A DNA stretch of 45,605 bases from Coemansia sp. RSA 922. Taxonomy: Eukaryota; Kickxellomycota; Kickxellomycetes; Kickxellales; Kickxellaceae. Shown here piece by piece: positions 37,164-45,605 of the stretch (the stretch's first letter is position 1; each line of letters opens with the position of its first letter). The notes below the pieces were generated by a model, which saw only the letters and a list, made by a program, of their open reading frames with translations, had not been told where the DNA came from and did not search any database. The DNA is taken from NCBI GenBank assembly GCA_027577415.1, contig JANBQS010000048.1, positions 1 through 45,605 of the forward strand. Direction: 5' to 3'. A program made the position numbers and the translations under genes.

Positions 37164-38159
37164 ATGGTATTATTGTCCGGCTGGGTGCGTTCAGCTGCCA
37201 CACTGCTGACAGGTATCTGCTGCATTACTCGAGCTTCCGCGGCTGACGACGTTGACACCGGCACGCCCCAAATACGAGTCAATCCGCTCGGTGTGACGTT
37301 TGACTACAAACTCGCATGGGTCAACGTACAATCATCGTCTTTTGGCGTGAGCATGCAGGCCAAGCCTCAGCCCACCTTTGTCAATGGCACGCAGTGGTCG
37401 TTGCTGCTCCGCTTCGATCCCAGCGCAAAAGCAAACATCGTTCAGATAACCGACGGCTGGGGACTGGGCATTTACGACTACTCTTCGTGGGCTTTCTTGC
37501 CGAGCAAGAATCCGTTTGACACAATGTACTTTACCGTACACTCGAGCGGCAAAATGAATCTAGAGGACACTGTGGTAAAGCTGGCCGAACCCACTTCCTT
37601 CTTTTTGGTCTCCTCTGCCGGGCCTAGCTTTTCGTCGGGCTTTGATTTACGGAAGGACTCGGATTATACTATAAACAGGGGTGTAAATCTAGCCGAGATC
37701 CCCAAAGCCCCGTTTGGGTCGTGGCTTTCGCTTTCGCGCGTCCCTCCCGAGTCCCTAATGACCTTTGCTCCCTCGCCCAAGCCGACGGAGGATGCCACTG
37801 CCTCTACTGGCGGCGACATTAGCGTAATCAAGACTGGCGATGCGACGCGCGCTAGTCCCACCAGCACACCGACTTTGACATCGAACTCGACACCGACCAG
37901 CACAGTCAGTGAAGGAGACGTGGCCTCTAGTACCGTTCTGCCGCCGGCCAAGTACATCCCAGGCGACCCTAATTACGATAAGTCGGTTGATCCCCTCGGC
38001 ACGGAGCTTGCCGGGCCTCGCACTGGCCTCTATTTGGTTAGCGCGATCTTGGGCGTCGGCATCTTGGCACATGCAGTGGGAACTATCCGTAGGTTCCAGT
38101 ACAAGCGCCAGTATCACTTGTCGGTTCGTCACAGCAAAGCTGGATCTTTGCTAGTATAG
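37164..38159 (+). CDS. Orphan type I membrane protein with Ser/Thr-rich stalk
   Basis: 331 residues from ATG 37164 (context ACAATGG). A cleavable signal peptide is likely: residues 1-26 with the hydrophobic core AATLLTGICCI and ASA before the predicted cut. The ectodomain (about 27-200) is probably beta-rich and has Asn-x-Ser/Thr sites such as NGTQ. Residues ~205-265 are a Ser/Thr/Pro-rich stalk, probably O-mannosylated. A single transmembrane helix at about 287-308 (LYLVSAILGVGILAHAVGTI) is followed by a short basic tail (RRFQYKRQYHLSVRHSK). The domain pattern suggests a cell-surface or ER protein with a lectin-like or sensor-like ectodomain, but I cannot assign a family. No introns. It lies 298 bp before UPF2 on the same strand. 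Confidence 0.65.
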   Translation: MVLLSGWVRSAATLLTGICCITRASAADDVDTGTPQIRVNPLGVTFDYKLAWVNVQSSSFGVSMQAKPQPTFVNGTQWSLLLRFDPSAKANIVQITDGWGLGIYDYSSWAFLPSKNPFDTMYFTVHSSGKMNLEDTVVKLAEPTSFFLVSSAGPSFSSGFDLRKDSDYTINRGVNLAEIPKAPFGSWLSLSRVPPESLMTFAPSPKPTEDATASTGGDISVIKTGDATRASPTSTPTLTSNSTPTSTVSEGDVASSTVLPPAKYIPGDPNYDKSVDPLGTELAGPRTGLYLVSAILGVGILAHAVGTIRRFQYKRQYHLSVRHSKAGSLLV

Positions 38160-38457
38160 AAATCCTTTAAATTCTTTGTGTAAACTATTAGTCTCCTATG
38201 AACCTTATATATCCTACATGTTGATGATCCAGTAGACTGGATCTGGTTACTTTAACTCCCACTTTTGACTTGATATTTTCTTGAGCCGGTAAAAAAAAGT
38301 AGTCATCATCCTCAGGCGAGTCGAGCCGATTTCCGACAAACAAACCAAATAGTCGACTTCACTTTTCTCAAGTACAATTCTTCTCACTAATTTCGCATTT
38401 TGCTTTGTTTGTTTTCTTTTTTCTCACTCGGCGATTAACACATGCACATTCATTCAC
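38160..38457 (+). promoter_or_regulatory. UPF2 promoter and leader
   Basis: 298 bp. The last ~100 bp before ATG 38458 are T/C-rich (CTTTTCTCAAG, TTTGTTTGTTTTC). No defined factor site seen. Confidence 0.4.
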
Positions 38458-41400
38458 ATGGACGAGAGCACATTGAAGCGTCGTGAGAGATTGCAGGCCA
38501 TACAGCGGGCCAATTTGGATTCGTGGTGTGGTCGTGCACCCAAGGTCGACTCGACCGGCCTGGACACGAACATGAAGAAGAACACGGGGTTCATCAAAAA
38601 GTGCAAGGCGAGCATGGGGCAGGATAGTGCCGCCCAGCTACTACGTGAAGTGAACTTGCTAAAGCTCGACAAGTATGTTAGCGAGATCGTTCCTGCCGCG
38701 GCCGAGGGGCTTTTGCGGTGCAAGACCAGCAGCGATTTTCAAGCTGCCGTTGATGTGATAACCGCGTTACATGCGCGCTTTCCTATTCAATTTACCGCGT
38801 CGCTGATCCGCGTGTTGCTAAAGTCGCTGTCGCCGCCTGGAGTTGCCGCACTGGCGGCCATGTCGACCGAGCAGCGCGAGCGCGAAGAGCAGGGCCGGTT
38901 ATCGCGCCAAAAGACACTGCTGCGCGTGGTTGGCGAAATGTACCTGAGCGGCCTGCTGTGGGGGGTTGACTCGTTGCCCGGTGGCGTCGAGGGACTCGAT
39001 CGCGCGGCGGCATTTACACTGTCGCACACTGTCCAGTCGAGTGGTACTGGCAGTAGCAGTAGCCAGGGCAAGTTTTCTGCCAAAGTAAAGGACATGGTAC
39101 AACAGCCTGGACACTGTGCAATGCTCGGGGTTTTGCAGAACCTATTTCTGAGCGACAAGGAGCATCACTTGAGCATTATCTTGGCTACATCTTTTGCTCG
39201 CGTATTCCGAGTGGAGTTTGCGCTTACTGATGCTGAGCAGCTAGAGGACTCGGCGTGTGCCATTGATGCTATACCTCCCAAAGATGGGTCATACGAGCAG
39301 GTGGTGGGCATGGAGAGCTGCAAAAGGATAAAGTCCGTACTCTATGACTATTTGGATAGCGCTGTCTCACACTTGGAGACGATGAACCACACGTTGACTC
39401 AGATGCGCCGCAATGCCGACGAGAAGCTGTTTAGCAAGGGGATTGTGCACGCGGATACCAAGGAGCGCATCGAAAAGCACACAAAGTCTTTTGGTCGACT
39501 CAGCGAAAGCGTCACCATGCTGTGCGAAGCTCTCGGCCGCACCCCGCCCCACTTTGACGATAGCGTTGGCGATGAGAGCCAGCTAGGCATCGTCTTTGAT
39601 GGGCCTGGAGACTCCGCCTCTGCCTCTGCAAGCCGTCAGTACAAGCAGTGGGAGGATGAGGAGGAGAGGTCGCTCTACGAGTCCATTCTTGATCTGCGAT
39701 CGCTATTGCCTCCTTCGATGCTGGCAATTCGCCGCAAGAAGCCCAAGGACTCTGCCGATGGCGACAAGGACCAGCCGTCCACCGCCGGAAAAGAGATCGA
39801 TGGGTCTGACCAGCCCAGCATGGACGCGCCTGCTGGCTCTACTAGCAGTGATTCGAATACGGGCGATATTGAAGACATCAATGAGGACGACATCAATGTC
39901 GACTTACAGCCAGATATCGGCGACCTGGACGACGCAGACGACGACGCCAACGAGCCAAACAGCGCCCTAGGACTGCTCGAGTACCAAAAGTACATGAACC
40001 AGCGCCGCTACGGAGCTGACTTGCCAGTCGAACAGCCCACGACTTCAGAGAAGCCTGTCCGTCATGCCGCTAGCGAGGCCCGTGGTGGCAATGACGAGAG
40101 CCAGTCGCATGCCAGTCGGATTAGCTCTATGGAGCCCTCGGACGCCGATGCGAACAAGAGAGCGCCCGAGGAGGCTGCGAATGGAGCTGAGGGTATAATG
40201 ACAGTTGTCCAGCAGACAGGTTCTGCTCGGACGGTGACTCAAACCATTGCGCCGATGAGCTTTGCCACCATTCTGCGGCGCCTGCCAGCACTGACCACCA
40301 AGGAGGGCGCCGACCAGACGGCTCTAAACTTTTGCTACGTCAACAGCAAAGTCAATCGCGCCGCACTGATCCGCGCCTTGGTAGAAGTGCCCCGCCGCCA
40401 GCAGTTCCTCATTCCCTTTTACGCTCGGTTTATCGCGGTTCTACATCCGTACTTTCCCGAGATTGGCGACAGCGTCCTTGAGGAGCTAAGTCACGAGTTT
40501 CATTGGCTGTCGAAGCAGCGGTTCAAGGACCTAATGGATACACGACTGAAGAACATCAAGTACATTGCCGAGCTGACAAAATTCAAGGTGGCTTCGTTGC
40601 ACGTTTCCTTCCGCTGCGCAAAGTCAACGCTTGAGCAGTTCCATGCACAAAACATTGAGGTACTGTGCGCTTTGCTTGAGGGCTGTGGCCGCTTTCTCCT
40701 GGCGCAGCCCGAGACGAGTGACCGCGTGTCGTCGCTGCTAACGATTCTAATGCGTAAGCGTCGCGTGCTCAACTTGGATGAGCGAACCGGCTTACTCATT
40801 GACAACGCGTACCGCGCTTGCAACCCACGCCAGGCGCAAGCTGAGCTGGTAGTCAAGTATCGCACGCCTTACGAGCGCTACATTCGCAAGCTTGTGTACG
40901 AGGACCTGACGCGTGGTACCGTTGACAGCGTGACTCTGCGACTGCGCAAGCTGCCATGGAATGGCCTGAGTAGCGAGGATCCTCAGCGCGTCAGGCATGC
41001 GCTTATCAGCTGCTTTAGCAAGATTTGGAAAACCAAGCACTCGAACGTCTATCTCGTCACAATGGTCGCGGGGGTTCTGGGTCGCTTGCACCCGTGGTTC
41101 CGTGTTGCCGTGATTGACGCAGTAATGGAGAGCATCAAGCTTGGTCTTGAGCGTAACATGTTCGCACACAACCAGCGGAGAGTGGCTGAAGCTCGCTATA
41201 TTGGCGAGATGCTTATTTACAAGTTTGTTGACACCAAGGAGGTCATGGATCTACTCTATCTGCTGCTTAGCTTTGGCCACACCACGCCGTATCCGCTCCC
41301 TGGCCGTAGCTGCGAACACGATCTATCGGGCGACTTTTTCCGGATTCGTCTAGCGTGCACTATTTTGTCTACATGCGGACAGTACATACGTGGGGCCGAG

Positions 41401-42516
41401 GATCGGCTGGCGCTGGAGAGATACGGGCTATACCTTCAGCTGTACGTTCTGGCCAAGGATCAGCCACTCCCAGTTGACATTGACTATAGTGTCGAGAGCG
41501 TCTACGAGTCTGTATTTTCTGACAATAAGCGATACGAGACGTGGGCCGAGGCGGCGCGTGCTATACAAGAGCTGGTTCAAGGCCAAGGCTCGGCCGATGG
41601 CAACATGCCCGTCCAAGTGGCGACCCCCGAAGAGCCGGCTCTGAACATAGCAACGCCTGTAGATTCGCCTATTGAAGCCGACGACAATTCCGCCATTGAC
41701 GTTGATGCCGATCTAGCCAACATCTCTGGCGTGGTGTCAGTGCAATCGCCCATTAGCGAAGATATCTCTGACAACGAGTCGGACGAGTACGACGAGGAAG
41801 CTCACTTGGAGGCCCTGGAGGCCCTGCTCGAGAAGGAGGAGGAGGACCAGCTCGAGTGTGAGTTCAACCGGCTTATGCTCGACTCTGTTGATACGCGCAA
41901 GACGGAGCGTGTTAGCAAGTTGGAAATGGGCATCCCTATGAACCTTCTGGGGCGCACGCCTGCACTGCAGACCACTGCTTCGTCCGAGAAGATTTTCAAG
42001 CCCGACGAAGCCGGGTCGACCAGCGACAGCACTGTCGCCGCCACCGACGAGCAACTGGCTGACGAGCAAGGCGCGATGAAGTTTGCGCTGCTCATGGGCA
42101 AGAAGCAGCGCCCTGTGGTGCGCGAAGTCAATATCCCGATTGAGTCTGAGATTGCCAAAAAGCTCCGGCTTCAGGAGGAGACTGCGCTGCGCGAGAAGGC
42201 GCACCTCAAGCGGTTCGTGCTAAACTACGAGCGGCGCGAGGCTGAGGAAGAGCAGCGGCAGTACGAGCGTGATCGCGAGAGGCTGTTGCTGGCGATGAGG
42301 AATCGAGTATCTGGCAACGGCAATGCGTCGGCTAGCATTGACTCGATTCATCGTCAGCCACCGGTGCGTGTTGTTCCCGGGGCTATATACGTTAACAAGT
42401 CGCCAGCGCCCACATCGCGTCGGCGGCATGGCTCAACTGGTCCTCGCAAACCCGCAGGGCAGCAGCAAGGAGCTACGCTAGTGTCAAAGGCCGCAGCTGA
42501 CAGCGGACAGCGGTAG
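38458..42516 (+). CDS. NMD2: Nonsense-mediated decay factor Upf2/Nmd2
   Basis: 1352 residues. Upf2 bridges Upf1 and Upf3 in nonsense-mediated mRNA decay and works in the cytoplasm. Three MIF4G (HEAT-like) domains are seen: roughly residues 30-350, 600-800 (from FATILRRLPALTTKEGADQT) and 810-1010 (from YEDLTRGTVDSVTLRLRKLPW). An acidic linker (NEDDINVDLQPDIGDLDDADD) lies near 475-505, and another acidic stretch precedes the C-terminus (about 1105-1130). The C-terminal Upf1-binding region is MKFALLMGKKQRPVVREV with a following charged helix (about 1205-1290). Length is between yeast (1089) and human (1272) or slightly above. The start is the first ATG, at the end of a T-rich leader. No introns visible. 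Its presence implies an active NMD pathway, relevant to the TAG-interrupted orphan genes in this window. Confidence 0.95.
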   Translation: MDESTLKRRERLQAIQRANLDSWCGRAPKVDSTGLDTNMKKNTGFIKKCKASMGQDSAAQLLREVNLLKLDKYVSEIVPAAAEGLLRCKTSSDFQAAVDVITALHARFPIQFTASLIRVLLKSLSPPGVAALAAMSTEQREREEQGRLSRQKTLLRVVGEMYLSGLLWGVDSLPGGVEGLDRAAAFTLSHTVQSSGTGSSSSQGKFSAKVKDMVQQPGHCAMLGVLQNLFLSDKEHHLSIILATSFARVFRVEFALTDAEQLEDSACAIDAIPPKDGSYEQVVGMESCKRIKSVLYDYLDSAVSHLETMNHTLTQMRRNADEKLFSKGIVHADTKERIEKHTKSFGRLSESVTMLCEALGRTPPHFDDSVGDESQLGIVFDGPGDSASASASRQYKQWEDEEERSLYESILDLRSLLPPSMLAIRRKKPKDSADGDKDQPSTAGKEIDGSDQPSMDAPAGSTSSDSNTGDIEDINEDDINVDLQPDIGDLDDADDDANEPNSALGLLEYQKYMNQRRYGADLPVEQPTTSEKPVRHAASEARGGNDESQSHASRISSMEPSDADANKRAPEEAANGAEGIMTVVQQTGSARTVTQTIAPMSFATILRRLPALTTKEGADQTALNFCYVNSKVNRAALIRALVEVPRRQQFLIPFYARFIAVLHPYFPEIGDSVLEELSHEFHWLSKQRFKDLMDTRLKNIKYIAELTKFKVASLHVSFRCAKSTLEQFHAQNIEVLCALLEGCGRFLLAQPETSDRVSSLLTILMRKRRVLNLDERTGLLIDNAYRACNPRQAQAELVVKYRTPYERYIRKLVYEDLTRGTVDSVTLRLRKLPWNGLSSEDPQRVRHALISCFSKIWKTKHSNVYLVTMVAGVLGRLHPWFRVAVIDAVMESIKLGLERNMFAHNQRRVAEARYIGEMLIYKFVDTKEVMDLLYLLLSFGHTTPYPLPGRSCEHDLSGDFFRIRLACTILSTCGQYIRGAEDRLALERYGLYLQLYVLAKDQPLPVDIDYSVESVYESVFSDNKRYETWAEAARAIQELVQGQGSADGNMPVQVATPEEPALNIATPVDSPIEADDNSAIDVDADLANISGVVSVQSPISEDISDNESDEYDEEAHLEALEALLEKEEEDQLECEFNRLMLDSVDTRKTERVSKLEMGIPMNLLGRTPALQTTASSEKIFKPDEAGSTSDSTVAATDEQLADEQGAMKFALLMGKKQRPVVREVNIPIESEIAKKLRLQEETALREKAHLKRFVLNYERREAEEEQRQYERDRERLLLAMRNRVSGNGNASASIDSIHRQPPVRVVPGAIYVNKSPAPTSRRRHGSTGPRKPAGQQQGATLVSKAAADSGQR

Positions 42517-43015
42517 ATGTGGTATTCTTGGCAGTTGGTCTGTGCGCAGCCCTTTCGCTTCTGCATTGTTTCCCATGCAGCAACATGTGCGCTTCGTTGG
42601 CAGTGACAGTCGCTGGACATTGCTACTGCTCTTGTCCTGATTTCTTGTGACGTGTGGGTACTGCCAAGTTGGTGGGAGGCAGGCTGACCAGCGGCCAGTC
42701 AGCACTGCGATTATTCACTTGAGTGTGTCGGGTGAGCAAGCGAGCTTCGGCCAGACCTGCAAAGAGCGTGCAAAGTAAAAAGGGACACGAGTCTTGACTG
42801 CTAAAGCCCCGTGGAGAGTGCTGCATGGGGGGAGACGGCCATCCTCTTTTTTTCTGCAAGTAAAAGTGCTTTCCTGCCTTTCATCCTTTTTTTCTTTTCT
42901 ACTATATCATTTTCTTTTTATTTCTCTCAATCGGGGACTCAAAGGAGGTCACTACTTTTACGTTTTGCGCTCCTCTCGCCAGGTCGATCAGCTATAGTTA
43001 AGGAGCATCCTAGTG
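42517..43015. other. Spacer between UPF2 and Ras-like GTPase
   Basis: About 500 bp. The right half has T-rich tracts typical of leaders (42845-42930). No gene supported. Confidence 0.5.
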
Positions 43016-43738
43016 ATGGAGCGCGTGTTCAAAGCCGTTATGCTTGGTGGTACGGGTGGTGGCAAGACGTCGCTGCGCAACCACTTTCTATACAGCAACC
43101 ATACGGTGCAGTACACGCCGACCACCAACTCTGATTTTGTCTCGACATACATCACGCTGGACAATGAGGAGATGGTAGCCGTACAGATCTGGGATACGAG
43201 CGAGTGCAAGCCCGACTTGCCCACTACGCAGTCGCTTGCGCAAGACGCTGACGGAATTATGCTTGTCTACGACGGCAGCAGCAAGGCGGCATTACTTGCT
43301 TTAGAAAAGCACTTGCTGACTATAGCTAAAGTCAGCCAGACTCGGCGAAGTAAGCTGCCCGTGGTGCTGGTACGGACTAAATGCGATCTAGAGGTCGATG
43401 ACGAACAGCGAGACGAATGCAGGCGAGTCAAGGAGCTTTGTCAGTCGCGCTTGGAAATAGATGATATTCAGTGTATTGAGACGAGTGCTCGAACTGGTTT
43501 GGGCGTGGCGCTGGCATTCCAAACAATAGCCGAGCTATGTCACTCGCAGTGGCGCGGCGCGATGACGCCAGATGTGTCTGAGCGGCCGCCAAAGATGCGG
43601 TCTTCAAGGCATGGTGATCCAATTGCGTATAGTGCTTTTGAACTCGAGACTAGCTCTGGTGCAAAGACACGAAAACGGGATGGCACAACAGCCAAACGAC
43701 TTGGGCAGAAGTTGCGTCGACTGTTCTGTTTTGTATAG
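43016..43738 (+). CDS. Atypical Ras-superfamily small GTPase
   Basis: 240 residues from ATG 43016. Small-GTPase fold: G1 GGTGGGKTS (11-19), a G2 Thr in YTPTTNSDF, G3 WDTSE (59-63), G4 TKCD and G5 ETSARTG. In place of the usual DTAGQE the sequence reads DTSECKPDL, so both the Gly and the catalytic Gln are missing; G4 has Thr for Asn. The tail is basic (KRLGQKLRRLFCFV) with a lone Cys three residues from the end, which does not make a standard CaaX, CC or CXC prenylation site. It is probably a diverged Rab/Ras-like protein with slow or no intrinsic GTP hydrolysis (inference). A GTG codon directly precedes the ATG in frame and is not used. Runs in the same direction as UPF2. Confidence 0.75.
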   Translation: MERVFKAVMLGGTGGGKTSLRNHFLYSNHTVQYTPTTNSDFVSTYITLDNEEMVAVQIWDTSECKPDLPTTQSLAQDADGIMLVYDGSSKAALLALEKHLLTIAKVSQTRRSKLPVVLVRTKCDLEVDDEQRDECRRVKELCQSRLEIDDIQCIETSARTGLGVALAFQTIAELCHSQWRGAMTPDVSERPPKMRSSRHGDPIAYSAFELETSSGAKTRKRDGTTAKRLGQKLRRLFCFV

Positions 43739-43927
43739 TTGATTTGAGTTGAGATAATGTACATTTATAACGCTAACATTTGCCAACATTATTATATATT
43801 TTTTACACCAGTGACACATAACCTAAGCAGCCGTTGTCAGTCGATTTAGGGAGTGGGGGGTTTCTTAGCCAACAAATATTTTACAGAAATATTACAAACA
43901 AATACCACCTCATATTTTTTGCTATCA
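43739..43927. other. Short AT-rich spacer before F-box gene
   Basis: 189 bp, AT-rich, with a short G-run (43851-43860). No gene seen. Confidence 0.4.
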
Positions 43928-45468
43928 ATGTCTGAATTTTTTGCTCGGTTGAGCTCGGCCCAGCGAATCAAGGCGCAAGTATTCTCCTATCTCTGATGTG
44001 GATGTAGCGTCATATATTACAAAAAATTGTCTGTGTACTGACAATCGCTTTGTAAGGGATTCTTCATTCGATTATTGTAGGCTCCGGGAGATCATTGCTG
44101 TGCTGACGCCATATGAGATAGCTGTTGCTCGTCGAGAGCTGTTGCCTGTCAATGGCCAAAGTGCCGCATTTGATATTCTGTCATGCTTGCCCGCCGAAAT
44201 TGTTCTCAATATATACAAATCGCTTAGTGCCAGCGACATCCGCGAGTGTGGCATGGTAGGTACAATGGCATTTAAATAATGGCTGTTGTCATGATGAAAC
44301 TGTGGCTAATATGAATTCAATACATGTGCTATGCGGTTAGGTATGCAAGCGATGGCGTGCTATTGCCACTTCTGCCACTGTAGCTAGAGACCACCTCCAA
44401 AAGGCCATGATTCGCACCAATATTCCACTAGCTGCCAAAAATGCGCCTGTTGTTATCCTGCAGTGGCTTGCGGAGCGCGAGTGGCGGTGGGGAAGCGCGC
44501 GACCAGCATTTAGTGGCGCCATATCCGTCAAGTCCTATATCTCGGCAATAGCAGTCAGCGATACGTGGATGGTGCTGAGCAGCGAGCGCGCTCTCAAAGC
44601 CTGGCGCATGAACGGCACTATGCGGCAGTGTATGAATGTCAGAGGAAATATGGCGCACCATATATCCATATGCCCATCCGAAGCGACAATGTTTGTATCT
44701 ACGTACCTCCGCCAAGCAAGGGTGTACTCGCTGGCAAACTTTGAAGTGCTGTTTGAGGTCTCGTCCGTTGCGGAGCCAATGTCCTATGTCGACATGTATT
44801 ATAACTATTCGGCGGTGCTCAGGGGCCGCAATGTGGTAGAGGTGTACAGGTGGCAAGAGCAGACACTTGCAGCCCGGTTCGTTGTCCTGGACTCGCGAGT
44901 GTGTGGCATAAAGCTGTGTGCCAATAATATCCTGGCTGTGGCGACTACAGTATGGAACTTGTTTCTATACGATCTTGAAACAGCCGAGCTTTTGCAGCAA
45001 ATCGATGTGCGTGAATTTATCGAGACCAGGTTTATGACAGAGGCTGGTCCACCTCGGCTGAAGGCCTTGCATGGGATTCCGGGTGTCATTCGCATAGCAA
45101 TGTACTCGGCTCACGGATTCTGTGGGTTTACCGTAGAGCCTGAACGACAGAGGTCTAGCTCGTTTGATATACGGAGGTATGACAGCAGCAGGTCGCTTCT
45201 TGACGCGCATCTGGCGTTTAGACTGGCTATGGAGTCCTCACCAGCAGCTCCGGCAGTCAAAGCGACAGTTTCGTTGGCTGATGAGCGGTCAGCAAAGCTC
45301 ACTGTTCCTAGGGCGTTCTCTATTGCTGACGGACGCATGCCACCTATGAATCAGGAGCCCGACGTCGTAGCCATGACTGACAATGCAGTGGCACTTGGAT
45401 ACAACAATGTAGGCGTGTCGGTGCTCCGATTCTCACCCACCAGATCAATATCCGTTGATCCAGCCTAG
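43928..45468 (+). CDS. F-box protein with beta-propeller-like C-terminus
   Basis: Two exons are clear: one ending at 44255 and one from 44341 to TAG 45466-45468. Joining them restores an F-box: LPAEIVLNIYKSLSASDIREC, then GMVCKRWRAIATS. F-box proteins link substrates to SCF ubiquitin ligases through Skp1. The C-terminal ~330 residues show repeated beta-strand patterns (ISAIAVSDTWMVLSS, LKAWRM, ILAVATTVWNLFLYDLETAEL), fitting a degenerate WD40-like propeller. The 5' end is unresolved: the frame holding the F-box has no ATG. ATG 43928 (MSEFFAR) could be joined by a phase-2 intron from GTTGAG (43948) to the acceptor at 44056 or 44080, but the donor is weak. No substrate can be inferred. Confidence 0.72.
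44256..44340 (+). other. Intron in the F-box gene
   Basis: 85 nt, donor GTAGGT, acceptor GGTTAG, phase 0. Splicing joins ECGM to VCKRWRAIA and completes the F-box consensus, which an unspliced reading would interrupt with a stop at 44277. Confidence 0.85.
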
Positions 45469-45525
45469 TAATGAGAGAGAAGCTGCGTCTATCTTTGGTT
45501 ACTTTTGCAGAGTATCGAATTCAAT

Positions 45526-45549
45526 TTTTATTTTATTTTATTTTATTTT
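45526..45549 (+). repeat. TTTTA microsatellite
   Basis: Four TTTTA units followed by TTTT, shortly after the F-box gene stop. Probably 3' flanking sequence. Confidence 0.8.
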
Positions 45550-45605
45550 CATTTTTCATGTGGCGGTATTGGTAACCAATTGATGGATTCCACACGTCTC
45601 GATAG

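Noticed and set aside
4353..40920. ACGCGT hexamers within coding sequence (for example 27559 and around 40805 and 40910)
   Set aside because: They lie inside conserved genes and are expected by chance; only upstream sites of the orphan genes are treated as possibly regulatory.

Overview
The window looks like nuclear DNA of an early-diverging fungus, most likely a Kickxellomycotina-like lineage (inference from compact, intron-poor genes, T-rich leaders before ATGs, roughly balanced GC, and the mix of conserved fungal genes). The conserved eukaryotic genes are SPT8 (SAGA), mitochondrial LeuRS, L-lactate dehydrogenase, calcineurin B, two tandem P5B ATPases, COA1, an EngB/GTPBP8 GTPase, UPF2/NMD2, an atypical Ras-like GTPase and an F-box protein.

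Layout. 1-3000: the 3' end of an unidentified gene, SPT8, and an orphan multipass membrane protein. 3337-14560: an accessory stretch. It opens with a 2.26 kb repeat (copy A) that supplies the promoter and first ~116 codons of an orphan basic/acidic gene (5247-6992). Next comes a 5'-truncated ABCC transporter (only NBD2 left), then two orphan membrane-anchored genes (9450 and 12845). Each of these has a single in-frame TAG followed by a long open extension in the same frame. The upstream regions of the three orphan genes share MluI-box (ACGCGT) sites, often as AAACGCGTG. 14561-31507: a conserved block. LeuRS and LDH are tail-to-tail, LDH and CNB1 share a divergent promoter, CNB1 and the first P5B ATPase are tail-to-tail, then come the second P5B ATPase (three exons, reconstructed here), COA1 and the mitochondrial GTPase. 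31664-36600: a second accessory stretch with copy B of the repeat, which carries a truncated version of the orphan gene, a small unknown ORF, a 166-bp tandem repeat and another orphan ORF. 37164-45468: an orphan type I membrane protein, UPF2, the atypical GTPase and the F-box gene with one clear intron.

How it fits together. The conserved genes are housekeeping: transcription, mitochondrial translation and assembly, lactate fermentation, calcium signalling, endomembrane transport and mRNA decay. They form no operon-like pathway. The interesting part is the pair of accessory segments. They share a young direct duplication, hold fast-evolving orphan genes with possible common promoter and 3' elements, and sit beside a broken transporter. 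Whether the TAG-interrupted orphans are pseudogenes, spliced genes or stop-readthrough genes is the main open question.
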